DNA of 64,000 nt from Geopsychrobacter electrodiphilus DSM 16401 (GCF_000384395.1 NZ_ARWE01000001.1:868001-932000), one strand, 5' to 3'; positions 8,120 to 17,880 are shown, counted from the first letter of the stretch. The notes: generated by a model from the sequence alone, not told the origin. Made by a program: numbers and translations.

Positions 8120-10294
8120 CTATTGGTGAGGCTGATTAAAAGTCGGTTTGCCCTGGTCATCCCAGGTCAATTCGGCGCCTGTCGGCTGTCCATGGTCGAA
8201 ATCGACGAAGCGTTTCAGGCGGCCGTTCTCATAGAATTCCGCTTCGATGCCGTCGGACACGAAATTCCCTTGGGCATCGACGCGACCCTGTACCACCCGC
8301 TGTGGGGCGGTAGAAGGATAGCGGTTCAGCTTGATCTGCGGCGGAGTTGGGTCGTAGCTGCGGCTTTCCGGAATATCGTTGATCTTTTCCAGCCTCAGCT
8401 TGGCGTTAGCGTTGTTCGGGTTCAGCCGTAATGCCTCTTTAAGGCTGGAATAGGCGATTCGCGGCCGCCCGCGTTCGAACATGACAATGCCGAAGAGTCC
8501 CTGGGCCCAGTCGTAGTAGGGCATCTGCTGGATCACCAGCAGCAGGTTGGCCGCCGCCTCTGTATAGTTGTGAACTCGAGCCCCTGATAGAATTTCACCC
8601 AGCTTCAAGCGCAGCTCAACTGAGCCGGGGTTGTTTTTCAGGACCGCGTAAAGCTGTTTGACAGCCATTTGGGGCTTCCCAAAGCGAACGTAGGATGTCG
8701 CCAGGGTGCTCGCTGCGTTGGTGACGACCTTCTGGGAGCTTCCCGCGGTTTCGATCGCCTGCTTCGCCAGGCGAGCCGCATCGTCATTTTTGCCGGCCCA
8801 TAAAAGCACACGGGCCAGGTTGGCAAGGGCAAACCCTTTTTCGGTCGGATTGAGGCCGCCTTCGATAGTCGCGGTGGCCTTGGCCAGCGCCTGTTCTTCC
8901 CGCGTGGGATCCAGCCGTATCAGGCCCTGATCCGACATAGTTTGCAGCAAACCGCTCGCCAGAATCTTGTGCCCTTCGATGGTCGGGTGAACATGATCGA
9001 GGAAGTACTCTTTCCCCAAGATCGCGTATCCCTGCTTTTTGCGCATGCGTTGCTCGAGCAGGCCTGGGAAATCAACCAGCGGGACTTGCTGCTCATTTGC
9101 AACCGCTGTGACTGTTTGGACTATGGAACTTAAGGCGCGCAGCGGGCAAACGTCCTCATCCCGTGCGCTAATTAGTGCGGTTTTGGCTTCTTTATAGAGC
9201 CCCAAGCCGAGCAGCGTCTGGCCGCGTCGATATTGCAAATCGGCGGAGCGGGGGTCGAGTTTCGCCGCCTGATTTAAAAAGTTCAGCGCCATACCAAAAT
9301 TTTTCTGCCAGTAAAAAGGTTGGCTCATAGCTTCAAAACGCTCGGATTGTTGAAGTGCGGTTGCGGACAATCCCGGAGTGTGCTGACTTTTAAAAGGGGA
9401 ACAATCCTTCAGGTTTGACGCTGGTTTCACAAGAATAACCTTAGCGCCCACCGACCGGGCCAACGAAACCATGCGCTTCAGGCTGATGCGGTAATGTTTT
9501 ACGATGTTTTCTTGCAGGGCGTCATCGCGGGTGTAGCGCTCTGGCCCGGCGGATTGATCGAGTATCGTGTTCACCTCGGCACTGAGTTTATACCGATTCG
9601 TCTTGTTGTGATCGGGAACAAGGTGCAGCGTCTTGAGGGCAGAGTTCATTGCCGTCCAGGTGCGGGTATGTGTCAGCAGCGAAACAGACGAGCGGATCAA
9701 GGGTGGGAGGCTCTTGATTTTATGGTAAGTCCGTTCTTCAAGAAATTCGTTGTGCCCAGTGTAGATGATGAACAGATCCGGCTGATAGCGGACCAATTCT
9801 TCCATCAATTGCGCCACCCGATAGCTGGCATAACTGATCCCTCCGGCATTAATGACTTCCCAATTTTTACTTTGGTCAACTTCTGGAAGCAGTTCTCTCA
9901 GCCAGCCGGAAAAAGAGGTTGCGTCATCGTAGGGGCGACCGTAGGTGGTTGAACCGCCGAGAGAGAAAATCCGGTAGGTGTTGGGAGCCTTCTGCTGAGG
10001 GAAGCTCTGGCGGTTGAAGTAGTCCTTTTTATTTGGTGCAGTAATCAGAATTGGTTGACCGTCAGCCCCTGTTGCCGAAACAAACAGGGGTGAGGTAGAG
10101 GAAAAACCGACAAATGGATCCTCGGTCTGGGACGCTGGTTTCACTCCAAAAACCGCAAGTCCTCCCTCGAGAAGGACAAAAAAGATTAATATCGCGACCA
10201 CTGGCAAGGCAAACGCTAGCCAAAGAGGGGTGCGTCGCGATGTTTTCATTGGAGAGATTGATCCGGCAGCACCAGATTGTTGTTTTTTTGCCAT
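8120..10294 (-). CDS. Membrane-anchored SGNH/GDSL hydrolase with TPR repeats
   Basis: The 724-residue protein begins with a short basic cytoplasmic tail and one transmembrane helix (about residues 24-50). An SGNH hydrolase domain follows: block I GGSTTYG with the nucleophilic Ser near 113, block II INAGGISY, block III TGHNEF and block V DHVHPTIEGH carrying the Asp-His pair. TPR-like helical repeats are inserted between blocks III and V (about 320-380) and continue after the hydrolase domain (about 480-650). A C-terminal MORN-like segment (YENGRLKRFVDFDHG) ends the protein. It is probably a periplasmic esterase or acetyl/acyl transferase acting on glycans. It is the first gene of the operon with DUF5989, carbamoyltransferase and SxtJ. 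Confidence 0.75.
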   Translation of the reverse strand: MAKKQQSGAAGSISPMKTSRRTPLWLAFALPVVAILIFFVLLEGGLAVFGVKPASQTEDPFVGFSSTSPLFVSATGADGQPILITAPNKKDYFNRQSFPQQKAPNTYRIFSLGGSTTYGRPYDDATSFSGWLRELLPEVDQSKNWEVINAGGISYASYRVAQLMEELVRYQPDLFIIYTGHNEFLEERTYHKIKSLPPLIRSSVSLLTHTRTWTAMNSALKTLHLVPDHNKTNRYKLSAEVNTILDQSAGPERYTRDDALQENIVKHYRISLKRMVSLARSVGAKVILVKPASNLKDCSPFKSQHTPGLSATALQQSERFEAMSQPFYWQKNFGMALNFLNQAAKLDPRSADLQYRRGQTLLGLGLYKEAKTALISARDEDVCPLRALSSIVQTVTAVANEQQVPLVDFPGLLEQRMRKKQGYAILGKEYFLDHVHPTIEGHKILASGLLQTMSDQGLIRLDPTREEQALAKATATIEGGLNPTEKGFALANLARVLLWAGKNDDAARLAKQAIETAGSSQKVVTNAASTLATSYVRFGKPQMAVKQLYAVLKNNPGSVELRLKLGEILSGARVHNYTEAAANLLLVIQQMPYYDWAQGLFGIVMFERGRPRIAYSSLKEALRLNPNNANAKLRLEKINDIPESRSYDPTPPQIKLNRYPSTAPQRVVQGRVDAQGNFVSDGIEAEFYENGRLKRFVDFDHGQPTGAELTWDDQGKPTFNQPHQ

Positions 10295-10576
10295 TTGTTG
10301 AAACCTTTTTCGTATATATGAAATCTGTTTTCTCGTGTTTTGGCACCCTGATTTAAAGCTGGAAAACTAGATTATAGACTCAGTTCTTGGAGGTCAAGAA
10401 ATTGATAAAATTCGATTTCAGGCGGTTGGTAGACCCACTGCAACGTAGAGTTCCATAAAGATTATAAGGGGAAATAAAGGTTGGAACTGAGTATGACAAA
10501 AAGCAATACTTTGTAGCTGTGAGAGTGATCTGGGTTGCCTTTAATTATCTGGATTATAAACTTTATCAATAAAATT

Positions 10577-10600
10577 GGGGCGGACCGTATGGTCCGCCCC
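10577..10600 (-). terminator. Rho-independent terminator of decahaem gene 2
   Basis: A perfect 10-bp stem (GGGGCGGACC/GGTCCGCCCC) with a GTAT loop is followed on the minus strand by AATTTTATT. It lies 50 bp after the stop of the gene at 10650. Confidence 0.8.
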
Positions 10601-10649
10601 TTATTGCATTATGAATTAAAGAAAGCTTTTAACTCATTTCAGATCGTTT

Positions 10650-12824
10650 TTACAAAGGACCACCATTTTGAATCATGTGATCTTTTGCGCCAGGCACGTC
10701 GCCGTGGCAACCGATGCAGGGCTTGGCCCATTGCGAAGGCTGAACGGTGTCACTCGTTGCCATGTAGTTTTTGCTGGTGCTGTTGTGGCAGACCGCGCAG
10801 TTGGTCAGAGCCGACGGATAGGTGATCTCCGTCCAATCACGATTATTGAGATCGCCATTTAGGGTAGCGCTGTGAACCGCATGTACGCGATTTGCAATGG
10901 TATCAGCATGGTTGCCCGATTGATCATGACAGGCTAGGCAGCCGTCGGTGCCGAAATAGGCACGGTGAGCTGTCGAGGTCCAGTCATTCAGATCGTGGCA
11001 CTTATTGCAGCCATCGCCCGCAACTCTGGGCTGCACGGTTGCGGTACCAACCTGGAAGTTAATCAGCTGCCAACCGTCAAGGTTGTAACCGCCATAGCTG
11101 GTCGGGATGTTACGGCTCGACGGATCAGTGACGTAAACCATGGCCATGTAGGTACCCGCTTCAAGAGTGCTGGGGATGGCCTGCAGCGTGTACTTGAGGT
11201 CAGTGGCGTCAACCGTGACGTTGGCGTCGGTGGTATCCAGCAAGTTGACACCCTGGGTCGGGGCCGTGGCTGGATCATAGGCCGGGTCGGTGGACGAACC
11301 GGGGGTCAGGATCGGCAGAGCCTTAGACCGCGGACCGTAGACATACAGTTTGGCCGCAGTGAAGTCAGCCGTAGACATTGCAACGCCGCCTTTAGTGGCG
11401 GTCACAGTAACAACCGGAACATCGCCCGCGAGGAATTCACCAGAAGCACCAGTCGCACCAGCAAGGGTAATGGCCGAGGTGTAGACAGGTGTGATGGAGA
11501 CGGTCGGAGCGTTTTTCAACGTGGTGACGGTATGAGCCGATATGATGGCCGCGGAGGGGTGACATCCGGCACAAACGTTGAAGCCGCCAGCCGTATCTGC
11601 GTAGTTGCCGGTCGGAGCCGAAGCGTAGTTCGCTGTATCGTGGGTCATAGTGCCGTCGGCATTGATGACGTTGCCGCTGTGGCAGGACGCGCAGGCCTCA
11701 CCAGACGGGTTGGTGTTCCAAGCAGTGCTCATGTTGTCGTCGCCGTTGTGGCACTTGGCGCAGTTCTTGATATTTTCCGGGTAAGTAACATCTGGGGTCG
11801 CATTGAAGGCCCAGACGTTGTTTGAATGGATCTGGTGAACAAATTTGGACAGCCACATGCCGTCTCTGGTGATGTCCTGGCCATAGGAATTGGTGACACC
11901 GCCTTCGAGCAAACCTGTTCCATCGGCACTGGCGCTATGCGGCCAGTTGCTGATCGGTGAGTGGCAGGTGTTGCACACGCGGGTATCGGGATAGCTGCTG
12001 GCATGGGCGGCATTCTGCATGTTGTCGGAGTGACACTGCTTGCAGCCTGAAACCGGTGCAAGGACCCGATCCGGGAGTACGGTTGTAATAGCGTCAGCGG
12101 TTCCGATAGCTCCCGAGTCGGCAACGGTGAAGTCTTGAACAGCGACGGTGCCGGCATAGTGACTAGTGCTATCAGCCCCAACTTTAATGACGACACGCTG
12201 GGTATCGCCGTAGATGCTGAACTCTGGTGCGACGGTTGCGAGAGACTCTGCTGCGAGAGGATCGCCGCCGTGGCTCGTACCTGCCAGCGCCGCAGTGAAG
12301 GTGCCGTCGGTGTAGGGGGTGCCGAAGGTGTAGGTGTAAGTCCCGGCAGTGGCACCAGCGGTAAGAGTGCCTACGACTTTCCCAGTACCTTCATAGGCCC
12401 AGCGCTCAAGGTAAGCGGTTGGCCAGGTGCCGGAAACAGTTGTATTTGTTCCTGCAGGGACGATATCTGCCAGGTAGAAATTGGCGGCTTTCGTATCGAG
12501 ACCGGTGACGCCTTGGGTCCCGTTCATGGCAGTAAAATCGACTTCAACAAACTTGTTGGTACCGGTGGTAACGGTGCGAACATCGTCAACGGTCACGGTC
12601 AGCGGGGCATCCGTGGTATGGATAGCACCGATGTCAGCGATGGCTCCTGCAGAGTGGCAGACAGCACAAGATTCATTGGTTTGGGTTACCGGGCCCGCAG
12701 GGCCGGTCGCACCAGGGGCACCAGGGGCACCAGCAGCACCATTGCTGCCATCACTGGCGCAGCCGGACAATCCGGCGACCAGTGCAATCAGACCGAGCAA
12801 CAACATTAATTTCAACTTCTTCAT
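10650..12824 (-). CDS. OmcA/MtrC-like decahaem c-type cytochrome lipoprotein (copy 2)
   Basis: The start is the ATG at 12824, preceded by AAAGGAG, giving 724 residues. The signal peptide and lipobox are the same as in copy 1 (Cys 22). A longer collagen-like linker (Gly-Ala-Pro repeats, residues 27-46) then leads to the first haem motif at residue 53. Ten CXXCH motifs are present: CAVCH, CKQCH, CNTCH, CAKCH, CASCH, CAGCH, CNKCH, CLACH, CAVCH and CIGCH, arranged as 1+5+4 with beta-rich segments between. It is predicted to be a cell-surface decahaem reductase. Outside the first 95 bp the two copies are clearly diverged in sequence, so they are old paralogues, perhaps with different electron acceptors or redox ranges. 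Confidence 0.9.
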   Translation of the reverse strand: MKKLKLMLLLGLIALVAGLSGCASDGSNGAAGAPGAPGATGPAGPVTQTNESCAVCHSAGAIADIGAIHTTDAPLTVTVDDVRTVTTGTNKFVEVDFTAMNGTQGVTGLDTKAANFYLADIVPAGTNTTVSGTWPTAYLERWAYEGTGKVVGTLTAGATAGTYTYTFGTPYTDGTFTAALAGTSHGGDPLAAESLATVAPEFSIYGDTQRVVIKVGADSTSHYAGTVAVQDFTVADSGAIGTADAITTVLPDRVLAPVSGCKQCHSDNMQNAAHASSYPDTRVCNTCHSPISNWPHSASADGTGLLEGGVTNSYGQDITRDGMWLSKFVHQIHSNNVWAFNATPDVTYPENIKNCAKCHNGDDNMSTAWNTNPSGEACASCHSGNVINADGTMTHDTANYASAPTGNYADTAGGFNVCAGCHPSAAIISAHTVTTLKNAPTVSITPVYTSAITLAGATGASGEFLAGDVPVVTVTATKGGVAMSTADFTAAKLYVYGPRSKALPILTPGSSTDPAYDPATAPTQGVNLLDTTDANVTVDATDLKYTLQAIPSTLEAGTYMAMVYVTDPSSRNIPTSYGGYNLDGWQLINFQVGTATVQPRVAGDGCNKCHDLNDWTSTAHRAYFGTDGCLACHDQSGNHADTIANRVHAVHSATLNGDLNNRDWTEITYPSALTNCAVCHNSTSKNYMATSDTVQPSQWAKPCIGCHGDVPGAKDHMIQNGGPL

Positions 12825-12858
12825 TCGTCTACTCCTTTGGTTGTGTTTGAGCTGACCT

Positions 12859-12877
12859 GTCATCCCCTCCGGATGAC
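12859..12877 (-). promoter_or_regulatory. Leader hairpin of decahaem gene 2
   Basis: A 7-bp stem (GTCATCC/GGATGAC) with a 5-base loop lies 35 bp upstream of the ATG. Compared with the hairpin of copy 1, one C-G pair is replaced by T-A, a compensatory change that supports a conserved RNA structure. Confidence 0.5.
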
Positions 12878-12879
12878 AC

Positions 12880-13616
12880 TCTAATAACGTACTTTTGTTC
12901 TTAAACAAGTTTTTCTTTTGTCATGTTTTGCCAGGGGACAGTCACTAATTTGCTCCCGTTCCTCCTTTCGCAGTTGGACCTATACCTATTATTGATAATG
13001 TGTTTTGGGCTTCTGCAAATACAAGTCAGCAAATCCTAATTTTGATCCGCTGGAAGGTGCCACTAGAATCGCAGGTAAAATTTTAAAAAACCAGAAATTA
13101 CCGTTATTTGGACCACTCAAGGGATAAAGTAGCGTGCAAAAAACGATCCCTAGGTCCAAGCGTTGCGTTGTGATTACCTGTAAAGACAACCTAAATGGTT
13201 ATTATTAGTGCGTTTATTAGAGACAATTTGCTTGCGATTCAAATTTATATCATAGGCGTTCTCATTTGCAAAATTATTTTTTTTTATGTTCAAATATTTC
13301 ACAAAGCTCAAGAATCTTTATATTTTTCAGTAACAAAAGTTACAAACAAGCATAGGTTTTAACTGAAATAAGGGGAACAAAAAGGAGCGTTGTCGGCTGA
13401 TAAAGGTGTGCTGCTATACCCCCCCCTTTACGGTGCTTATGGCTAATGTATTGTTTTTAATGTTTGTCGTTTTTTATTAAAATCAGGTCTTCGTGGAACG
13501 GGTAACCCCTGAAATATCCCGGTTTCGGTTTTACTACCCAATTAACCCTTCCTGTGGAATAATAACCGCCGAACCCGCAGCCAGAACCGCTGTCCCAATT
13601 ACTCAATGAGGCTTCT
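12880..13616. other. AT-rich divergent intergenic region
   Basis: About 740 bp separate decahaem gene 2 (minus) from polA (plus). I see no credible gene here. The region should hold the promoters of both genes, but no unambiguous -35/-10 pair or known riboswitch stands out. Confidence 0.5.
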
Positions 13617-16307
13617 ATGCCAGTATCTTCCGCAAATCTCTACCTCGTCGACGGTTCCAGCTACATCTACCGCGCCTATTACGCCATACGTCATCTGTCG
13701 AACAGCAAAGGGGAGGCGACCAACGCGGTTTTTGGTTTTACCAAGATGCTGCAGACCCTGATCAATCAGGAGCATCCCAGCCATTTGGCAGTGGTCTTTG
13801 ACGCCAAAGGACCGACTTTTCGGAAAGAGCTCTATTCAGAATACAAGGCTAACCGTTCGGCGATGCCGGAAGATCTGGTGCCGCAGATTCCGTTAATCAA
13901 GGATGTTGTGCGTGCCTTCAAGCTGCCGCTGCTTGAACTGCAGGGGTATGAGGCCGACGATATCATCGCGACCCTGGCCAGGCGCTATGCCGACCAGGGA
14001 ATGAAGGTCACGGTGGTGACGGGGGACAAGGACCTGATGCAGATCGTGACTGATCGCGTTGGCCTGCTCGACACCATGAAAGGGAAGCGCTCAGGTGAGG
14101 CCGAGGTGATTGAACGTTTCGGCGTGCCGCCATGCCAGGTGCTTGAAGTACTGGGGTTGGCTGGCGACACCTCTGACAATATTCCCGGGGTGCCGGGGAT
14201 TGGCGAGAAGACCGCCAGTGCATTGATTCAGGAGTTCGGTGATATCGAAAACCTGCTGGCCAATATCGATCAGGTCAAAGGGGCCAAGCGGCAGGAGAAC
14301 CTGCGCGAATTCGCTGACCAGGCGCGCTTGTCGCGCCAGCTGGCCGATCTGGTCTACGACCTGCCCGTGGCGATCGACTATGCGGATCTTGCTCTCTGTC
14401 CGCCGGACCATGAACAACTGATCGATCTCTATACGCGACTGGAATTTTATCAACTGCTCGAGGGGTTGGTCGACATCGAGAAAACCGTCAAACGGAGCGC
14501 CCTGGCTGGAAATTATCGAACAGTAACGACCTTCGCCGATCTTGAAGCGATGATTGCTCAGTTGCGGGTCGCCGGCCGTTTTGCTTTGGATACCGAAACG
14601 ACCAGTCTGCAGGCGGTTCAGGCACAACTGGTCGGCCTCTCCTTTGCGCTGGCGGCGGGGAGTGGCTGGTATGTGCCGGTCGGTCATCGCTATCTGGGCG
14701 CACCGGAACAGTTGAACCTGCAGCGGGTCCTTGATGCCCTGCGGCCGCTGCTCGAAAGTCAAGAGATCATCAAGGTCGGACAGAATATCAAGTACGATGC
14801 ACTGGTGCTGCGCAATGCCGGGATTGAACTGGCCGGGATTGGCGACGATACCATGGTCCTCTCTTATCTGATCTACCCCGAATCCAAATCTCACGGACTC
14901 GATGCCCTGGCCAATGACCACCTGAATCATCGGATGATCCCCTATAAGGAACTAACCGGTACCGGGCAGAAGCAGATCGGTTTCGCCGAAGTTGAAGTCG
15001 AAAAGGCTGCGGTTTATGCCGCCGAGGATGCGGATATCACCTGGCAACTGGCCGAGAAACTCTTGCCTGAACTACCGGCGAGTGGGGCCGAAAATCTCTA
15101 TCGTGAGATTGAGATGCCGCTGGTTGAGGTGCTGACCCGTATGGAATGGCAGGGGATCAGGGTTGATGCCCGTTTTCTGGCCGGGTTGTCGGCGGAAATG
15201 GGGAAGGGCCTGGTGCGGCTCGAAGAAGAGATTCACGCGCTGGCCGGTGGCCCGTTTAATATCAATTCACCCAAACAATTGGGAGAAATTCTCTTTGAGA
15301 AACTTGGCCTGCCCCGTGGCAAGAAGACCAAGACCGGCTGGTCGACCAACGTCGAGGTCTTGACTGAGCTGGGTGAAAATCATGAAATTGCTGCGCGGAT
15401 TCTGGAATATCGCTCGATCTCGAAGCTCAAGAGCACCTACACCGATGCCTTGCCGCAGCTGATCAATCCTGCCAGCGGGCGGATTCATACCAGTTACAAT
15501 CAGGCGGTCACCGCTACCGGCCGGCTGTCATCGAGTGATCCGAATCTGCAGAATATCCCGATCCGCAGCGTCGAGGGTCGGCGCATCCGCGAAGCCTTTT
15601 TACCCGCCGAAGGCAACCTGCTGTTAGCGGCTGACTATTCGCAGATTGAACTGCGGGTGATGGCGCATATTGCCGATGTCGCGGCCTTAAAAGAGAGCTT
15701 CGCCGCCGGAGAGGATATTCATCGGCGCACCGCCAGCGAAATCTTCAATGTTTTCCCGGGGATGGTCAGTGACGAGATGCGGCGCCAGGCCAAGACCATC
15801 AATTTTGGTGTGCTCTACGGCATGGGCGCCTTCAGCCTGGCCAAGGATCTGGGGATCGGGCGCAAGGAGGCGCAGCAGTTTATCGACAGCTATTTTGAAC
15901 GCTATCCGGCGGTGTTGAGCTTTATGGAAGAGCGCAAGGTGGAGGCACGTGAGCATCAGTATGTGACGACTCTGCTGGGTCGGCGCTGCGCGATCCCCGA
16001 GATCAACAGCAAGAACGGCGCGGTTCGCAGCTATGCCGAACGCAACGCGATCAATTACCCGATCCAGGGGAGCGCCGCGGATATCATCAAGGTGGCGATG
16101 GTGAATATTGACAGACGTCTGCGGCAAGAAGGGCTGCAGACGCATATGGTATTGCAGGTCCATGATGAACTGGTGTTCGATGTGCCACCGGCCGAGCTTG
16201 AATTGATTAAACAGCTTGTTACGCTTGAGATGGAAAATGCGGTACCATTGTCGGTGCCGGTGGTGGTGGATATCGGCGTCGGAGCCAACTGGAGCGAAGC
16301 GCATTAG
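13617..16307 (+). CDS. polA: DNA polymerase I
   Basis: The 896-residue protein has all three PolI domains. Residues 1-290 form the 5' nuclease (YEADDIIATLA, VTGDKDLMQIV, GDTSDNIPGVPGIGEKTA). Residues of about 300-490 form the 3'-5' proofreading exonuclease, with intact motifs DTETTS near 324, NIKYD and YAAEDAD. Residues of about 510-896 form the polymerase, with motif A DYSQIELR, motif B RRQAKTINFG and motif C QVHDELVFD. Proofreading acidic residues are present, so the enzyme should be exonuclease-proficient. It removes primers and fills gaps in replication and repair. GAGG precedes the ATG. A 17-bp tandem duplication overlaps its stop codon. Confidence 0.95.
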   Translation: MPVSSANLYLVDGSSYIYRAYYAIRHLSNSKGEATNAVFGFTKMLQTLINQEHPSHLAVVFDAKGPTFRKELYSEYKANRSAMPEDLVPQIPLIKDVVRAFKLPLLELQGYEADDIIATLARRYADQGMKVTVVTGDKDLMQIVTDRVGLLDTMKGKRSGEAEVIERFGVPPCQVLEVLGLAGDTSDNIPGVPGIGEKTASALIQEFGDIENLLANIDQVKGAKRQENLREFADQARLSRQLADLVYDLPVAIDYADLALCPPDHEQLIDLYTRLEFYQLLEGLVDIEKTVKRSALAGNYRTVTTFADLEAMIAQLRVAGRFALDTETTSLQAVQAQLVGLSFALAAGSGWYVPVGHRYLGAPEQLNLQRVLDALRPLLESQEIIKVGQNIKYDALVLRNAGIELAGIGDDTMVLSYLIYPESKSHGLDALANDHLNHRMIPYKELTGTGQKQIGFAEVEVEKAAVYAAEDADITWQLAEKLLPELPASGAENLYREIEMPLVEVLTRMEWQGIRVDARFLAGLSAEMGKGLVRLEEEIHALAGGPFNINSPKQLGEILFEKLGLPRGKKTKTGWSTNVEVLTELGENHEIAARILEYRSISKLKSTYTDALPQLINPASGRIHTSYNQAVTATGRLSSSDPNLQNIPIRSVEGRRIREAFLPAEGNLLLAADYSQIELRVMAHIADVAALKESFAAGEDIHRRTASEIFNVFPGMVSDEMRRQAKTINFGVLYGMGAFSLAKDLGIGRKEAQQFIDSYFERYPAVLSFMEERKVEAREHQYVTTLLGRRCAIPEINSKNGAVRSYAERNAINYPIQGSAADIIKVAMVNIDRRLRQEGLQTHMVLQVHDELVFDVPPAELELIKQLVTLEMENAVPLSVPVVVDIGVGANWSEAH

Positions 16308-16334
16308 TATACCGTGAGCATTAGTATACCGTGA
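16301..16334 (+). repeat. 17-bp tandem duplication across the polA stop codon
   Basis: The unit GCATTAGTATACCGTGA occurs at 16301-16317 and again immediately at 16318-16334. The first copy carries the last His codon and TAG stop of polA, so the duplication leaves the protein unchanged. Confidence 0.9.
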
Positions 16335-16430
16335 GGTGTGAGGCGGAAAGGTTAAGAAGGCCTTTGATTTTACCCCTCACCCTTCACACCTGACGCCTTA
16401 CGATATTAAAGATCCCAAAGGAAAACGCGA

Positions 16431-17876
16431 ATGTACCGTCGAACCAAAATTGTTGCCACCGTCGGGCCTGCCTGTGCCGATCGTGAAGGGTTGAAAAAGT
16501 TGCTTGAGGCCGGCGTCAATGTTTTTCGGCTCAACTTTTCCCATGGTGAGCAGTCGCAGAAGGCTGAGTGGATCAGGATTATCCGCGAACTCTCGCGTGA
16601 GGCCAACCGGGCCGTGTCGATTCTGGGCGATCTGCAGGGACCAAAGATCCGCTGTGGATTGATGAAGAACGGCGGCATGGAACTGGTCACCGGGCAACAG
16701 GTGGTGGTGACCACGCGCGACCTGCTGGGCGAGAATGGTCTGATCCCGACCGTCTATCAGAATTTGCCGCATGATGTTCGCCCCGGCAACCAGATTCTGC
16801 TCGATGATGGAAACCTGGAACTGAAAGTGCTGGCCAATGAGGGGAATGATGTACGCTGTCTGGTGGTGGTCGGCGGAGTGCTGAAAGACCGCAAGGGGAT
16901 CAACCTCCCCGGCGTCAAGGTTTCGGCCCCGGCCTTGACCGAAAAAGATCTGCTTGACCTTGATTTTTGTATAACGCAGCAGCTTGACTGGGTGGCGCTC
17001 AGCTTCGTGCGTTATGCGGATGAAATCCACGACATCAAGCGGCGACTGTACGAACGGAAAAGTCGCATCGGTGTGATCGCCAAGATTGAGAAGCCGGAGG
17101 CGGTGGAAAATTTTAACGCGATCCTTGAGGCGAGTGACGGCATCATGGTCGCTCGTGGTGACCTGGGGGTCGAGATTCAGCCGGAGCGGGTCCCCTTGAT
17201 CCAGAAGCGGATCATCCATAAATGCAATGTGCGAGGGAAGCCGGTGATTACCGCGACCCAGATGCTCGAGAGCATGATCAATAACCCGCGCCCGACGCGC
17301 GCCGAAACCTCGGATGTCGCCAACGCCATTCTGGACGGGACCGACGCGGTGATGCTTTCGGCTGAAACCGCATCGGGTGCTTACCCCTTTGAGGCGGTGG
17401 CGGTGATGGACAGGGTGGCGCGCGATGTCGAGGCTGACGCCCAGCTGCAGCGTAGTCCGGCTACCCCCGAAAAGGCGCTTGAGCATCGGCGCCAGCCCGA
17501 AGCGATCGGTCAGGCTGCCTGTCAGATTGCCGATACGGTCGGGGCCAGTGCCATTCTCGCCTTTACCCAGACGGGTGGGACGGCGGCTTTAGTGGCTAAA
17601 TTTCGACCGAGTGTTCCGGTGCTGGCGGTGACTCCGACCCAGCATGTGCGGCGACGGATGGCGCTGTATGGCGGTGTGCATGCGCTGCAGGTCGAGATTG
17701 AGGGGAGTACCGAAGGGCAGATTCGTTCGGTCGAGACCGCAGTATTGAAACAGGGCTTTCTTAAACGGGGAGACACAGTGGTGATTACCATGGGGAGTCC
17801 GGTCTCAGCGCCGGGTACGACCAATCTGATCAAGGTTCATCGCCTGGGCACCGGTGGTTTTTACGAAGTCCATTGA
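16431..17876 (+). CDS. pyk: Pyruvate kinase
   Basis: The 481-residue protein shows the full pyruvate kinase pattern: TKIVATVGPA at the N-terminus, NFSHG, GDLQGPKIR, the B-domain region with DRKGINLPGV, the active-site strand IGVIAKIEKPEAVEN, MVARGDLGVE with metal ligands, ATQMLESM and a C-terminal allosteric domain. It converts phosphoenolpyruvate and ADP to pyruvate and ATP at the end of glycolysis. The ATG at 16431 follows AAAGGA. The gene lies 123 bp after polA and may be read from its own promoter. Length is normal for bacterial type I/II enzymes. Confidence 0.95.
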   Translation: MYRRTKIVATVGPACADREGLKKLLEAGVNVFRLNFSHGEQSQKAEWIRIIRELSREANRAVSILGDLQGPKIRCGLMKNGGMELVTGQQVVVTTRDLLGENGLIPTVYQNLPHDVRPGNQILLDDGNLELKVLANEGNDVRCLVVVGGVLKDRKGINLPGVKVSAPALTEKDLLDLDFCITQQLDWVALSFVRYADEIHDIKRRLYERKSRIGVIAKIEKPEAVENFNAILEASDGIMVARGDLGVEIQPERVPLIQKRIIHKCNVRGKPVITATQMLESMINNPRPTRAETSDVANAILDGTDAVMLSAETASGAYPFEAVAVMDRVARDVEADAQLQRSPATPEKALEHRRQPEAIGQAACQIADTVGASAILAFTQTGGTAALVAKFRPSVPVLAVTPTQHVRRRMALYGGVHALQVEIEGSTEGQIRSVETAVLKQGFLKRGDTVVITMGSPVSAPGTTNLIKVHRLGTGGFYEVH

Positions 17877-17880
17877 AATT

